A stretch of DNA of 64,000 bases. Origin: Citricoccus zhacaiensis. Its GTDB lineage: Bacteria > Actinomycetota > Actinomycetes > Actinomycetales > Micrococcaceae. Of the stretch, positions 32,613 through 41,143 are shown piece after piece. Under the pieces are notes generated by a model. That model saw only the letters and a program-made list of their open reading frames with translations. It was not told where the DNA came from and ran no database searches. The position numbers were made by a program, and so were the translations under genes. The stretch is from positions 124,001 through 188,000 of the forward strand of contig NZ_BMLQ01000005.1 in assembly GCF_014645315.1 (NCBI RefSeq), written 5' to 3'. Every line of letters starts with the position of its first letter. The stretch's first letter is position 1.

Positions 32613-32650
32613 GTTTCCCGGCCGTGTCCCTCGTGTAACGGCTGCATGAC
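32613..32650 (-). promoter_or_regulatory. GlnR-type box array in the nirB promoter
   Basis: Read on the minus strand, GTCAT, GTTAC, GACAC and GAAAC are each separated by 6 bases, i.e. exactly 11-bp phasing (plus-strand starts 32646, 32635, 32624, 32613). The GlnR consensus is GTnAC-N6-GAAAC repeated. GTTAC and GAAAC are perfect half-sites. It lies 47-84 bp upstream of the nirB start. Confidence 0.65.
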
Positions 32651-32691
32651 GTGGGTCTCACACCGGTGGCCGGGGGCGGGGAGAGCACAAC

Positions 32692-32729
32692 GTTGCACGC
32701 GCGAAACATCCCGCGAGACTCATGGAAAC
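32692..32729 (+). promoter_or_regulatory. Second GlnR-like site facing nirD
   Basis: GTTGC (32692), N6, GAAAC (32703), then GAGAC (32715) and GAAAC (32725). The two GAAAC half-sites are exactly 22 bp apart, one full GlnR repeat. It overlaps the region just before the nirD start. Confidence 0.5.
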
Positions 32730-32751
32730 AACCGATTCCTACGGTGGGTCC

Positions 32752-33138
32752 ATGACACTCACCGCTGTGTACCCCGAAATTCACGCCTCCACTGACTCCG
32801 CTACGAACTGGCAGCCGGTCTGCCTGCTCGAGGCGCTCGAGCCCCTGTGGGCGGAGGCGGCCCTCGTGGACCACGAGCAGGTCGCCGTGGTGCGGTTGCC
32901 CTCGGACGAGGTTGTCGCCGTCTCACATTGGGATCCGTACGCGAAGGCACACGTGATGGCCCGCGGGATCGTCGGCTCGCGGGGCGGCCGTCCCACCCTG
33001 ACCTCGCCCCTGCACAAGCAGGTCTACGACCTGGCCACGGGGGAGTGCCTCACCGATCCGGCGCTGAGACTGGCCACTTTTCCCGTGCGGGTGCGGGACG
33101 GGATCGTCGCCGTCGGATGCCATGAGCAGGCCGCATGA
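32752..33138 (+). CDS. nirD: Assimilatory nitrite reductase small subunit
   Basis: A 128-residue Rieske-fold small subunit needed for NirB activity. NWQPVCLLEALEPLWAEAALVDHEQVAVVRL opens the fold. The Rieske Cys-His pairs are missing (VSHWDPYAKAHVMARG; SPLHKQVYDLATGEC), as is normal for NirD. Start 32752 was chosen for the GGTGGG site just upstream; ATG 32722 is in frame but lies in the putative GlnR site. It is transcribed away from nirB and overlaps the chelatase start by 4 bases. Confidence 0.9.
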   Translation: MTLTAVYPEIHASTDSATNWQPVCLLEALEPLWAEAALVDHEQVAVVRLPSDEVVAVSHWDPYAKAHVMARGIVGSRGGRPTLTSPLHKQVYDLATGECLTDPALRLATFPVRVRDGIVAVGCHEQAA

Positions 33139-33911
33139 CGGAGCAGAGTCATGACCAACCCCTCACCCTCGTCGCCGTCTCGCACGGGACCGCGGACCCG
33201 GTGGGACAGGCGCGGATCGCCGCCCTCGCCCGGGCCGTCCGGCAGCAGGCCGAAGCCGAGGTCGAGGTCCTGCTGACGCACGTGGACGTCCAGACGCCGC
33301 AGGTGGGGGAGGTCCTGGTGGGCCTGCCGGCGGACCGGAGCGCCGTCGTCGTGCCCCTGCTGTTGTCCGGCGGCTACCACGTCAAGGTGGACCTCCGGGA
33401 GGCCGCCCAGGGGATTCCCGTGGCCCCCGCGCTGGGTCCGGACGAGCTCCTCGTCGACCTGCTCGCGCGCCGGGCCGTGGACGCCGGCTTCGTGCGCGGG
33501 TACCACCAGGTGGTCCTCGGCGCGGCCGGATCCACCGACGCCGGCGCCGTCGCCGACTGCCGCGACGTCGCGTACCGCCTGGCCGAACGGCTCGGCACGC
33601 CCGTGGCCGAGGCCTACCTCTCGGCCGCGCAGCCCCGGGTCGCGGCCGCCGTCGGGAACCTGTGTGTTCGGGAACCTCGACGGCCGGTTCTGGTGCTGAG
33701 CTACCTCATGGCGCCCGGATACTTCCAGTCGCTGCTGGTCTCCGAGGCCGCCGCTGCAGGGGCCGAGGCCACCACGATTCCGCTGCTGGGGCAGGCCGGC
33801 CCGGTGCCCGAAGAGCTCGTGGATCTCGTGTTGAGGCGATTCAGGGATACGGTGGACCGGTGTTCAATCCCTGGGACAACGGCTCGAAGGCCTATCGCAT
33901 CACCCTGCTGA
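33135..33911 (+). CDS. Sirohydrochlorin chelatase (CbiX/SirB-like)
   Basis: A 258-residue class II chelatase expected to insert iron into sirohydrochlorin for siroheme. The N-terminal LVAVSHGTADPVGQARI carries the metal-binding histidine. VPLLLSGGYHVKVDLREA carries the second histidine. The second half repeats the fold with degenerate ligands (LSYLMAPGYFQSLL). ATG 33135 overlaps nirD (ATGA). The last 17 codons overlap the next gene in another frame and encode an atypical tail, so the natural end may have been changed by a small frameshift. Confidence 0.88.
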   Translation: MTEQSHDQPLTLVAVSHGTADPVGQARIAALARAVRQQAEAEVEVLLTHVDVQTPQVGEVLVGLPADRSAVVVPLLLSGGYHVKVDLREAAQGIPVAPALGPDELLVDLLARRAVDAGFVRGYHQVVLGAAGSTDAGAVADCRDVAYRLAERLGTPVAEAYLSAAQPRVAAAVGNLCVREPRRPVLVLSYLMAPGYFQSLLVSEAAAAGAEATTIPLLGQAGPVPEELVDLVLRRFRDTVDRCSIPGTTARRPIASPC

Positions 33912-34099
33912 CCGGCACGGGACTCATCCTGCTCGGCATCGTGCTGGCGCTGATCGGCGGCGGGGTGCAGGTCCAGCCCATCCAGTGGGCCGCGATCGGC
34001 CTCATCGGCTTCGGACTCGTCACCCACCTCGTGGCGCAGGTGCTGCGCGCGCGGGACGCCCAGCGCCGCCACCGGCAGGCGCGGCAGGCCGGACGCTAG
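33860..34099 (+). CDS. Small hypothetical membrane protein, 79 aa
   Basis: Not recognised. It starts FNPWDNGSKAYRI. Two hydrophobic segments (about residues 13-33 and 40-58) are followed by a basic tail (RARDAQRRHRQARQAGR), so both ends are probably cytoplasmic. The GTG at 33860 follows GGTGG. The first 52 bases overlap the chelatase gene. Being last in the nirD transcript need not imply a role in nitrogen metabolism. Confidence 0.7.
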   Translation: MFNPWDNGSKAYRITLLTGTGLILLGIVLALIGGGVQVQPIQWAAIGLIGFGLVTHLVAQVLRARDAQRRHRQARQAGR

Positions 34100-34219
34100 T
34101 CCCGTCACCGTCCGCTGGCCCAGCGTTCACCCGGTGGACTCCTGGCGGCCACGGAAGGAGGGGGCGCGGGGGATTGGATGGTGAGGTCCCCTCCCGTCCC
34201 CCGAAAGGGTATCCCCGAC

Positions 34220-37135
34220 ATGAGCACTCACCGCCGCCTGTCCGGTGCCGTGGCACTCGGCCTCTCCGCCGTGCTGACCGGCGCTTTTGCCGCCCCGACC
34301 TTCGCCGCGTCTGCAGACGCGGCCCCAGCAGAAGCCGCTGCGCCCGCCGGCGAGACCGCTGAGGGCCAGTCCTTCCACCGCTTGGCCACCCTGCCGGCCT
34401 TCGAGAACCAGCTGGCCGCGGACCCCGAGGCGGACCCGTCCGCCCCCACGGTCGCCGAGATCTCCACCGTCACCGCGGACGGCAACACCGTGATCCACAC
34501 CGATGCCGAGGCCGGGGGCATCGGCTTCGTGGACATCACCGACCCGGAGAACCCGCAGGCGGCCGGGTTCAAGGCCACCGACGGATCCCCGACCTCCGTG
34601 TACGCCACCGAGGCCTTCATCATCGTGGTCACGGACACCTCCGAGGACTTCACCCACCCGAGTGGCAAGGTCGAGTACTGGGACCCGGAGACCCTCGAAC
34701 TGATCCACGGCGTTCAGCTGAAGGGCCAGCCCGACTCGATCGACGTCTCGCCCGATGGCACCACCGCGATGATCGCCGTGGAGAACCAGCGCGACGAGGA
34801 CCGGGAGGACGTGGACGGCGGGCTGCCGCAGCTGCCCGCCGGCGAGTTGGCCGTGATAGACCTGTCCGCCCAGGACATCACCGCACTGACCGCCGAGACG
34901 ATCCAGTACACGGACCTGACCGGGTTGGCCGGCCTGGACACCCCCGAGGACCCGGAGCCGGAGTACATCAAGTTCTCCCCGGACGGCACCAAGGCCGCCC
35001 TGACCCTGCAGGAGAACAACGGCGTCGTCATCCTGGATGCGTCCACGGGCGAGGTCATCGACCACTTCAGCGCCGGCGCCGTCTCCGTGGAGGGCATCGA
35101 CACCGCCGAGGACGGCAACCTGTCCCTGGACGGTTCGATCACGGACGCCGTGCGAGAGCCGGACGCCATCGGCTGGATCGGCGACGACCACGTGGCCACC
35201 GCCAACGAGGGCGACTGGAAGGGCGGCAGCCGCGGCTGGACCGTCTTCAACGCCGATCCGGAGTCCGCGGAGTTCGGCGATGTGGTCTGGGATGCCGGCA
35301 ACTCCTTCGAGAACCTCGCCCACCGCTACGGCCAGTTCCCCGAGCACCGCTCCGAGAATAAGGGCTCCGAGCCCGAGGGCCTGACCGTGGAGACCTACGG
35401 GGACACCACCTACGCCTTCGTCGGCTCCGAGCGCGGCAACTTCGTGGCCGTGTACAACGTCAACGACCCGGCCAACCCCGTCTTCACCCAGCTGATGCCC
35501 TCCACCAACGGCCCCGAGGGCCTGCTGGCCATCCCAAAGCGCAACCTCATGGTGGTCTCCTCCGAGGAGGACGACGCCGAGGTGGGCGTCCGCGCCACCG
35601 TCCAGGTCTTCGAACTCGGGGACGGTCCCGCGGCGGTCCCGACCCTGAAGTCCGCCGATGCGGCCGGGCCGGCCGGAACGGAGGGTCAACCCATCACCTG
35701 GTCCGCCCTGGGCGCCCTGTCCGCCGTGCCGGGCGAGGAGGACCAGCTCTATGCGGCACCGGATGACTTCCTGTCCCCGTCCCGGATCTACACGGTGGAC
35801 ACCACCACCGCTGACGACGGCGGCCCGGCCACCATCACCTCCGAGCTCACCCTGGAGCACGGGTACGACATCGAAGGCCTGTGGGCCGATGCGGACGGCA
35901 CGTTCTGGCTGGCCGTCGAGGGCACCGCGATCGCCGACGGTGAGGTCGGCTCCGAGGGCAACCGGCTGGTCCACGTGGACGCCGAGGGCCAGGAACTCAC
36001 CTCGGTCGACCTGCCCGCCGAGATTGCCGCAGGATTGAGGGGCCAAGGCCTCGAGGGCGTCACCGGCCTCGGTTCCGGTGAGGACGCCGTGCTCTACACC
36101 GCCGTCCAGCGCGAGGCCGCCGGCGAGGACTTCGCCCGCATCGGCCGCTTCACGGTGGCCACCGGTGAGTGGGAGTGGTTCGGCTACGAGCTCGAGTCCA
36201 CCGACGTCGAGGGTGACTGGATTGGCCTCAGTGAGATCACCGCGGTGGACGAGGACACCCTGGCCGTCATCGAGCGGGACAAGCTCAACGGCCCGGACGC
36301 GGCCCTGAAGAAGGTGTTCACCGTGGACGTGCCGGAGGGCGGCGCTGCGGCCGAGGAGATTCCCGTGCTCGAGAAGACCGAGGCCGTCGACGTGCTGCCC
36401 CAACTGCAGGACCTCAACGGCTGGACCCAGGAGAAGCTGGAGGGGCTGGCGATCGCTGGCAACGGGAACGTCTACGCCGTCACGGACAACGACGGGGTGG
36501 AGGACGCCACCGGCGAGACCGTCTTCCTGAACCTCGGCCCGGCCGCGGACGTCTTCGGCGACTCCGGGGAGCCGGTGGCGGACTTCTCGGACAATCAGCC
36601 CGGTTCGGTGTACTACGCACCGGTGCGGTGGATGCAGGCCGCCGGGGTGACCACCGGCTACACCGATGGCACCTACCGCAAGGCGGCCGAGATCACCCGT
36701 GGGGAGTCCGTGGCCTTCCTGCAGCGCTACCTGGCCCCGGACTACACCACCGACCCGGCGGAAGCAGTGTTCCCGGACGTGCCCGCCGGCGCCCCGCACT
36801 TCACCCCGATCGCCTGGGCCGCTGACGACTCCGACGGCGCCCCGGTCTCCAAGGGCTACACGGACGGCAACTTCCGCCCCGGCCAGGACGTGACGCGGGC
36901 GGAGTTCGTGACCTTCCTCTACCGGGCAGTGGATCCTGAGGGCTTCACCGCTCCCGAGGCCTCGGTGTTCCCGGACGTGCCGGCGACCGGCTCGTACTAC
37001 GAGGCGATCTCCTGGGCCGCCGCCGAGGGACTGGTCAACGGCTACCGGGACGGTGACTACCGCCCGTACGAGCCGATCAGCCGCGGCGAGGTCGCCAAGG
37101 TCATGTACCAGCACGACCTCGTGCAGGAGGACTGA
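34220..37135 (+). CDS. Secreted esterase-like phytase family protein with three SLH repeats
   Basis: A 971-residue exported protein. The signal peptide is at residues 1-30 (STHRRLSGAVALGLSAVLTG, cleavage near FAASA). Two beta-propeller-like regions follow. The first (about 60-480) resembles the choice-of-anchor I / alkaline-phosphatase-like repeats (SPDGTKAALTLQENNGVVILD, NEGDWKGG). The second (about 490-780) resembles the esterase-like activity of phytase domain (HGYDIEGLWADADGTFWLAVEG; LQGLEGVTGL-type). Three SLH repeats fill residues 790-971. It would be tethered to the cell wall and hydrolyse phosphate esters or similar. Activity is unproven. ATG 34220 follows GAAAGGG. Confidence 0.85.
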   Translation: MSTHRRLSGAVALGLSAVLTGAFAAPTFAASADAAPAEAAAPAGETAEGQSFHRLATLPAFENQLAADPEADPSAPTVAEISTVTADGNTVIHTDAEAGGIGFVDITDPENPQAAGFKATDGSPTSVYATEAFIIVVTDTSEDFTHPSGKVEYWDPETLELIHGVQLKGQPDSIDVSPDGTTAMIAVENQRDEDREDVDGGLPQLPAGELAVIDLSAQDITALTAETIQYTDLTGLAGLDTPEDPEPEYIKFSPDGTKAALTLQENNGVVILDASTGEVIDHFSAGAVSVEGIDTAEDGNLSLDGSITDAVREPDAIGWIGDDHVATANEGDWKGGSRGWTVFNADPESAEFGDVVWDAGNSFENLAHRYGQFPEHRSENKGSEPEGLTVETYGDTTYAFVGSERGNFVAVYNVNDPANPVFTQLMPSTNGPEGLLAIPKRNLMVVSSEEDDAEVGVRATVQVFELGDGPAAVPTLKSADAAGPAGTEGQPITWSALGALSAVPGEEDQLYAAPDDFLSPSRIYTVDTTTADDGGPATITSELTLEHGYDIEGLWADADGTFWLAVEGTAIADGEVGSEGNRLVHVDAEGQELTSVDLPAEIAAGLRGQGLEGVTGLGSGEDAVLYTAVQREAAGEDFARIGRFTVATGEWEWFGYELESTDVEGDWIGLSEITAVDEDTLAVIERDKLNGPDAALKKVFTVDVPEGGAAAEEIPVLEKTEAVDVLPQLQDLNGWTQEKLEGLAIAGNGNVYAVTDNDGVEDATGETVFLNLGPAADVFGDSGEPVADFSDNQPGSVYYAPVRWMQAAGVTTGYTDGTYRKAAEITRGESVAFLQRYLAPDYTTDPAEAVFPDVPAGAPHFTPIAWAADDSDGAPVSKGYTDGNFRPGQDVTRAEFVTFLYRAVDPEGFTAPEASVFPDVPATGSYYEAISWAAAEGLVNGYRDGDYRPYEPISRGEVAKVMYQHDLVQED

Positions 37136-37162
37136 AGGGCCTGGGTGAGGGGCGCCGGACGG

Positions 37163-37196
37163 TAGGCTGTCAGTCGATGTCACCGGACCTGAGGAG
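37163..37196 (+). promoter_or_regulatory. Promoter and ribosome site that set the start of the MaoC gene
   Basis: TAGGCT (37163-37168) followed by GAGGAG (37191-37196), 7 bases before the GTG at 37204. This favours GTG 37204 over the ATG at 37177. Confidence 0.55.
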
Positions 37197-37203
37197 TACC
37201 GCA

Positions 37204-37653
37204 GTGGGCGTGAACCCGGACCTGCAGGGGCGGACCTATCCACCCACCGAGCCCTACGTCGTCGGGCGGGAGAAGATCCGCGAGTTCGCCGCGGCCGTCC
37301 AGGCCACGCACCCCGCGCACACGGACCTCGCCGCCGCCCGGGACCTCGGCTACGCCGACCTGGTGGCCCCGCCCACCTTCCTGGTGACGCTCGCGCAGAG
37401 GGCCGAGGCAGCCGTCGTGGCCGATCCGGACGCCGGCATCGACTTCTCGAGGGTGGTCCACGCGGACGAGCGCTTCACCCACCGGCGCCCGGCCGTGGCC
37501 GGCGACGAGCTTCTCGGGGCCACCACGGTCGAATCGGTCAAGTCGCTGGGCGGCCACACCATGGTCACGACCGCCACCGAGATCACCACCACCGGCGGCG
37601 AAGCCGTCTCCACCGTGCGGTCCACCCTGCTGGTCCGCGGAGAGGACGCCTGA
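37204..37653 (+). CDS. MaoC-like dehydratase subunit (HadA-like, FAS1-dehydratase N fold)
   Basis: A 149-residue hot-dog fold protein: GRTYPPTEPYVVGREKIREFA at the N-terminus and a substrate-loop region APPTFLVTL. It resembles HadA, the non-catalytic, substrate-binding partner in (3R)-hydroxyacyl-ACP dehydratases. It overlaps the next gene by one base (TGATG), and that gene encodes the catalytic partner. The order HadA-HadB-MurB is typical of actinobacteria, where mycobacteria use it in fatty and mycolic acid synthesis. Here a general fatty-acid role is likelier. Confidence 0.87.
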   Translation: MGVNPDLQGRTYPPTEPYVVGREKIREFAAAVQATHPAHTDLAAARDLGYADLVAPPTFLVTLAQRAEAAVVADPDAGIDFSRVVHADERFTHRRPAVAGDELLGATTVESVKSLGGHTMVTTATEITTTGGEAVSTVRSTLLVRGEDA

Positions 37654-38087
37654 TGACCGAGCTCAGCAAGGGCGATTCGATCGGCTCCACCACCGTCACC
37701 CTCACCCGTGCCGACCTGGTCCGCTATGCGGGGGCCTCGGGCGACTTCAATCCGATCCACTGGTCTGAGTCCACCGCCCGCTCGGTGGACCTGCCGGGCG
37801 TGATCGCCCACGGCATGCTGACCATGGGCGCCGCCGTCCAGCTCGTCACCGACTGGTGCGGGGACCCCGGCGCCATCCTCGACTATCAGACCCGCTTCTC
37901 CGCCATGGTCCCCGTGGACGAGGCCGGGGGCGCCACCCTGACCGTCTCCGGCAAGGTCGGCAAGATCGATGACGACGCCGGCACGGTCCGGATCGACCTC
38001 AGCGTCACCGATGCCGGGCACGGGGACGCCAAGGTCCTGACCAAGGCGCAGGCCGTCGTCCGGGTCTCGGAGGGGACCGCCGCGTGA
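37653..38087 (+). CDS. MaoC-like dehydratase, catalytic subunit (HadB-like)
   Basis: A 144-residue hot-dog fold hydratase. The catalytic motif is YAGASGDFNPIHW, with the Asp and His of the hydratase-2 signature, and PGVIAHGMLTMGAAVQLVTDW forms the acyl tunnel. It pairs with the preceding HadA-like protein. ATG at 37653 overlaps the upstream stop, and the 3' end overlaps the murB GTG by 4 bases, so all three are translationally coupled. Confidence 0.9.
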   Translation: MTELSKGDSIGSTTVTLTRADLVRYAGASGDFNPIHWSESTARSVDLPGVIAHGMLTMGAAVQLVTDWCGDPGAILDYQTRFSAMVPVDEAGGATLTVSGKVGKIDDDAGTVRIDLSVTDAGHGDAKVLTKAQAVVRVSEGTAA

Positions 38088-39205
38088 GTGGGCGGGTGGC
38101 CACCTCGGGGCCTGCGGAGATCGAGGCGGGCGTCCGCCTGGCCGAGTACACCACGAGCCGGGTCGGAGGCCCCGCCGCCGGGTGGGTCGCGGCCGGGTCG
38201 GCTGAGGAGGCCACCGAGGCCATCCGGGCCGTCGACGCTGCCGGCACGCCCCTGTTGATCCTGGGCGGCGGCTCGAACACCCTGATGGCCGACGCCGGCT
38301 TCCCCGGCACCGTGGTCCAGCTCGCCTTCCACGGGGTCCAGGTTGTGGAAGAGACAGGAGATTCAGTCGTTGTTCGGATGGCCGCCGGTCAGGACTGGGA
38401 TGAAGCCGTCGCCTGGACGGTGGCCCAGGGCCTGACGGGGCTCGAGGCGCTCTCCGGCATCCCGGGCTCCGCCGGTGCCACCCCGGTGCAGAACGTCGGC
38501 GCCTATGGCTCGGATGTCTCCCGCACCCTGGTGTCCGTCCAGGCCTGGGACCGCCAGGCGGACGAGCTGGTCGAGTTGAGCCACGAGGACCTGCGGTTCG
38601 GATACCGGGACTCCGTCATCAAGCGGAGCATGCTGGACTCCACTCCCCGCTGGGTGGTGCTCTCCGTGGACTTCCGGCTGCACCGCTCGGGCAGCATCGC
38701 CCCGGTCCGCTTCGCCCAGCTGGCCCAGGCCCTCGGCGTGGACGAGGGGGAGTCCGCCCCACTGGAGACGGTCCGCCACCAGGTGCTGCGGTTACGGGCC
38801 GGCAAGGGCATGGTCCTGGACGCTCAGGACCAGGACACCTGGTCCACGGGTTCCTTCTTCACCAATCCCATCGTCCCCGCGTCCGTCCGGGCGCACCTGC
38901 CCGCCGACGCCCCGGCCTACGGCGCCGGGCAGGACGAGGACGGAGAGAAGCTGGTCAAGCTCTCCGCCGCATGGCTCATCGACCGCGCCGGTTTCGGCAA
39001 GGGCTTCGGGCTGGGACCGGACGAGCAGGGCATCGCCGGCGCCCGCGCGTCGTTGTCCACGAAGCACACGCTCGCCGTGACCAATCGGGGCACTGCGAGC
39101 ACGGCGGACCTGTTGGCCATCGCGCGCACGGTGCGGGACGGCGTCGAGGCCCAATGGGGCGTACGCCTGCACCCCGAGCCGGTGCTCGTGGGGTGTGAGC
39201 TCTAA
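38084..39205 (+). CDS. murB: UDP-N-acetylmuramate dehydrogenase
   Basis: FAD enzyme reducing UDP-GlcNAc-enolpyruvate to UDP-MurNAc in peptidoglycan synthesis, 373 residues. FAD-binding segments are ILGGGSNTLM and SGIPGSAGATPVQNVGAYG. The catalytic serine is in STGSFFTNPIV (type I arrangement) and the glutamate in HPEPVLVG at the C-terminus. The GTG start overlaps the HadB-like stop (GTGA). Confidence 0.95.
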   Translation: MSGRVATSGPAEIEAGVRLAEYTTSRVGGPAAGWVAAGSAEEATEAIRAVDAAGTPLLILGGGSNTLMADAGFPGTVVQLAFHGVQVVEETGDSVVVRMAAGQDWDEAVAWTVAQGLTGLEALSGIPGSAGATPVQNVGAYGSDVSRTLVSVQAWDRQADELVELSHEDLRFGYRDSVIKRSMLDSTPRWVVLSVDFRLHRSGSIAPVRFAQLAQALGVDEGESAPLETVRHQVLRLRAGKGMVLDAQDQDTWSTGSFFTNPIVPASVRAHLPADAPAYGAGQDEDGEKLVKLSAAWLIDRAGFGKGFGLGPDEQGIAGARASLSTKHTLAVTNRGTASTADLLAIARTVRDGVEAQWGVRLHPEPVLVGCEL

Positions 39206-39221
39206 CTCGCTCTCGGCGGAT

Positions 39222-39235
39222 TTGCCATTCGGCAA
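39222..39235. promoter_or_regulatory. Inverted repeat upstream of the TrxR-like gene
   Basis: TTGCC-ATTC-GGCAA is a perfect 5-bp dyad. A related sequence GATTGCCAATC follows at 39240-39250. The 70-bp gap is AT-richer than its surroundings, as expected for a promoter with operator. Confidence 0.4.
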
Positions 39236-39275
39236 GAATGATTGCCAATCGGGGCATGGGTTCGATCATGGTGTC

Positions 39276-40250
39276 ATGAACCAGAACCAGACCTTTGATA
39301 TCCCTGATACCCGTCGCAGTCCTCAAACCCTGGACGTCCTCATCGCCGGCGGCGGTGCGGCCGGCCTCGCCGCCGCCGTGACCCTGGCCCGGTCCCGGCG
39401 CTCCGTCACCGTGGTGGACGGCGGCCACCCGCGCAACGCCCCCGCTGACGGCGTGCATGCCCTGCTGGGCCGCGAGGGCGTCAGCCCTGCCGAGCTGCTC
39501 GCCGCAGGGCGCCAGGAGGTCACCGGATACGGGGGACAGGTCCTGGACGGGGAGATTGCCGCGGTGCGCCGGCTGGAGGACGGACGTTTCGAGGCGACTC
39601 TGGCGGGGTCGGCGGGACCAGCGGGTTCAGCGGGGATGGTCCTCACGGCCAACAACCTGCTCATCGCCACGGGTCTCGTGGACGAGCTGCCGGAGGTCCC
39701 GGGCCTGGCCGAGCACTGGGGCCGGGACGTGATCCACTGCCCCTACTGCCACGGATGGGAGGTCCGGGACCATTCGATTCTGGTGCTGGGGACCAGCCCC
39801 AACTCGGTGCATCAGGCCATGCTGTTCAGCCAGCTCAGTGACGACGTGACGTTCCTGGCCCACTCCGGCCCCGTGGACGCGGAGGGCGCCCGGACGCTGC
39901 AGACCCTGGGTATCGAGGTCGTGGAGGGGCATGCTGCCGGCGTCGAGGTCCGGGAGGGACGGGTGGCCGGGATCCGGCTGGCGGACGGCACCGTGGTCCC
40001 GGCCGAGGTGATCGTGGTGGCGCCACGGATGCTGGCCCGGAGCGAGGTCTTCGAGGACCTGGGGCTCCGGATGGATCAGAACCCGATGGGCCGCTTCATC
40101 TCGGTGGACGCCACTGGCTGGACGGGTGTTCCCGGCGTCTGGGCCGCCGGCAACGTAGCGGACCTCTCGGCCCAGGTCGGCGCTGCGGCGGCCGCCGGGA
40201 CCATGGCCGCGGCCCGGCTCAACGCGGAACTGGTGATGGAGCGGCTGTAG
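39276..40250 (+). CDS. Thioredoxin-reductase-like NAD(P)/FAD oxidoreductase
   Basis: A 324-residue flavoprotein of the class II disulfide reductase fold. The FAD motif is VLIAGGGAAGLAAAVTLA. HCPYCHGWEVRDH holds the CxxC pair, and VWAAGNVADLSAQV closes FAD binding. The sequence around the second nucleotide-binding site (LVLGTSPNSVHQA) is degenerate from GxGxxA, a feature of ferredoxin-independent or low-activity relatives and of small-molecule oxidases such as GliT/HlmI. It has no adjacent thioredoxin. Start 39276 (MNQNQTFDIPD) was chosen by homology of the N-terminus. Confidence 0.85.
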   Translation: MNQNQTFDIPDTRRSPQTLDVLIAGGGAAGLAAAVTLARSRRSVTVVDGGHPRNAPADGVHALLGREGVSPAELLAAGRQEVTGYGGQVLDGEIAAVRRLEDGRFEATLAGSAGPAGSAGMVLTANNLLIATGLVDELPEVPGLAEHWGRDVIHCPYCHGWEVRDHSILVLGTSPNSVHQAMLFSQLSDDVTFLAHSGPVDAEGARTLQTLGIEVVEGHAAGVEVREGRVAGIRLADGTVVPAEVIVVAPRMLARSEVFEDLGLRMDQNPMGRFISVDATGWTGVPGVWAAGNVADLSAQVGAAAAAGTMAAARLNAELVMERL

Positions 40251-40325
40251 GACGTGTGTGGCAACCTTCGGCCGCGCTTCACGTGGCCGTCACCGGCTGG
40301 TCACGGTGCTGACCGGTGGCGTGCC

Positions 40326-40331
40326 TATCGT
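40326..40331 (+). promoter_or_regulatory. -10 box of a leaderless promoter
   Basis: TATCGT ends 8 bases before the ATG at 40340. No ribosome site is present, so transcription probably starts at the initiation codon. Confidence 0.45.
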
Positions 40332-40339
40332 CACCGACC

Positions 40340-41143
40340 ATGGGCGGATTGTTTGTGGCCATCGGCGACTCCTTCACCGAAGGGGTCGGGGACTGGGAGC
40401 CCCGGCACCCCAACGGGGTGCGCGGCTGGGCGGACCGGGTGGCCAAGCAGTTGTCCAAGGCGGATCCGAGCAGCCGCTACGCGAACCTGGCGATCCGTAG
40501 CCGGCGCCTCGCCGGTGTCGTCGAGGAGCAGATCGAGCCGGCCCTGGACATGCATCCAGACCTCATCAGCTTCTATGCGGGCGGAAACGACCTCCTCGAG
40601 GTGCGCCAGGACCTCGGCCTGGTCCTGGCGAACTACACGCGGGCGGTCGAGCGCCTCGTGTCCTCCGGGGCGCAGGTGCTCCTCTTCACGGGGTTCGACG
40701 TCCCGTTGCATCCCCTGCTGGAACCGTTCAAGCGCCGGAACTGGGCCTTCAACGACAACGTGCGCCGGCTCGCCCGCCAGTACCCGGACTCCGTCACGCT
40801 CGTGGACTACTGGGCGTGGGACGCCTATGGTGATCGCCGCATGTGGGACATCGACAAGCTCCACATGAACCGCGCCGGGCACCGCTACATGGCCATCCAG
40901 ATCCTCAACATCCTGGGAGTGCGGCACCAGCTGGAGTTCGAGCCCTTCGGGCCCAGCGAGCGGGTGGGGCTGCTCCACTCCGTCAACCGGGACGTGGAGT
41001 GGCTGCGCCAGTGGGTGCTGCCCATGTTCGGCCGCCGGATCCGGGGGATCACTCTCGGCGACGAGCTGCAGCCCAAATGGCCCGAGCCCTTCCTGCCGGC
41101 GGACGGCATGAAGAAGACGTACCGCAAGCGACGTAAACCCTAG
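40340..41143 (+). CDS. SGNH/GDSL-family hydrolase
   Basis: A 267-residue cytoplasmic esterase/lipase-like protein. Block I is AIGDSFTEG with S11, block III is [10 protein letters not shown], and block [15 protein letters not shown] carries the Asp and His. There is no signal peptide. ATG 40340 gives the GDSL motif its normal position 8 residues in. The C-terminal 70 residues ([17 protein letters not shown], basic end [10 protein letters not shown]) are a lineage extension. The stop shares CTAG with the convergent asd gene. Confidence 0.88.
   Translation: MGGLFVAIGDSFTEGVGDWEPRHPNGVRGWADRVAKQLSKADPSSRYANLAIRSRRLAGVVEEQIEPALDMHPDLISFYAGGNDLLEVRQDLGLVLANYTRAVERLVSSGAQVLLFTGFDVPLHPLLEPFKRRNWAFNDNVRRLARQYPDSVTLVDYWAWDAYGDRRMWDIDKLHMNRAGHRYMAIQILNILGVRHQLEFEPFGPSERVGLLHSVNRDVEWLRQWVLPMFGRRIRGITLGDELQPKWPEPFLPADGMKKTYRKRRKP

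Noticed and set aside
37177-37203. ATG 37177 as start of the HadA-like gene
   Set aside because: No ribosome site and it lies just after the TAGGCT box; GAGGAG positions the GTG at 37204 correctly.
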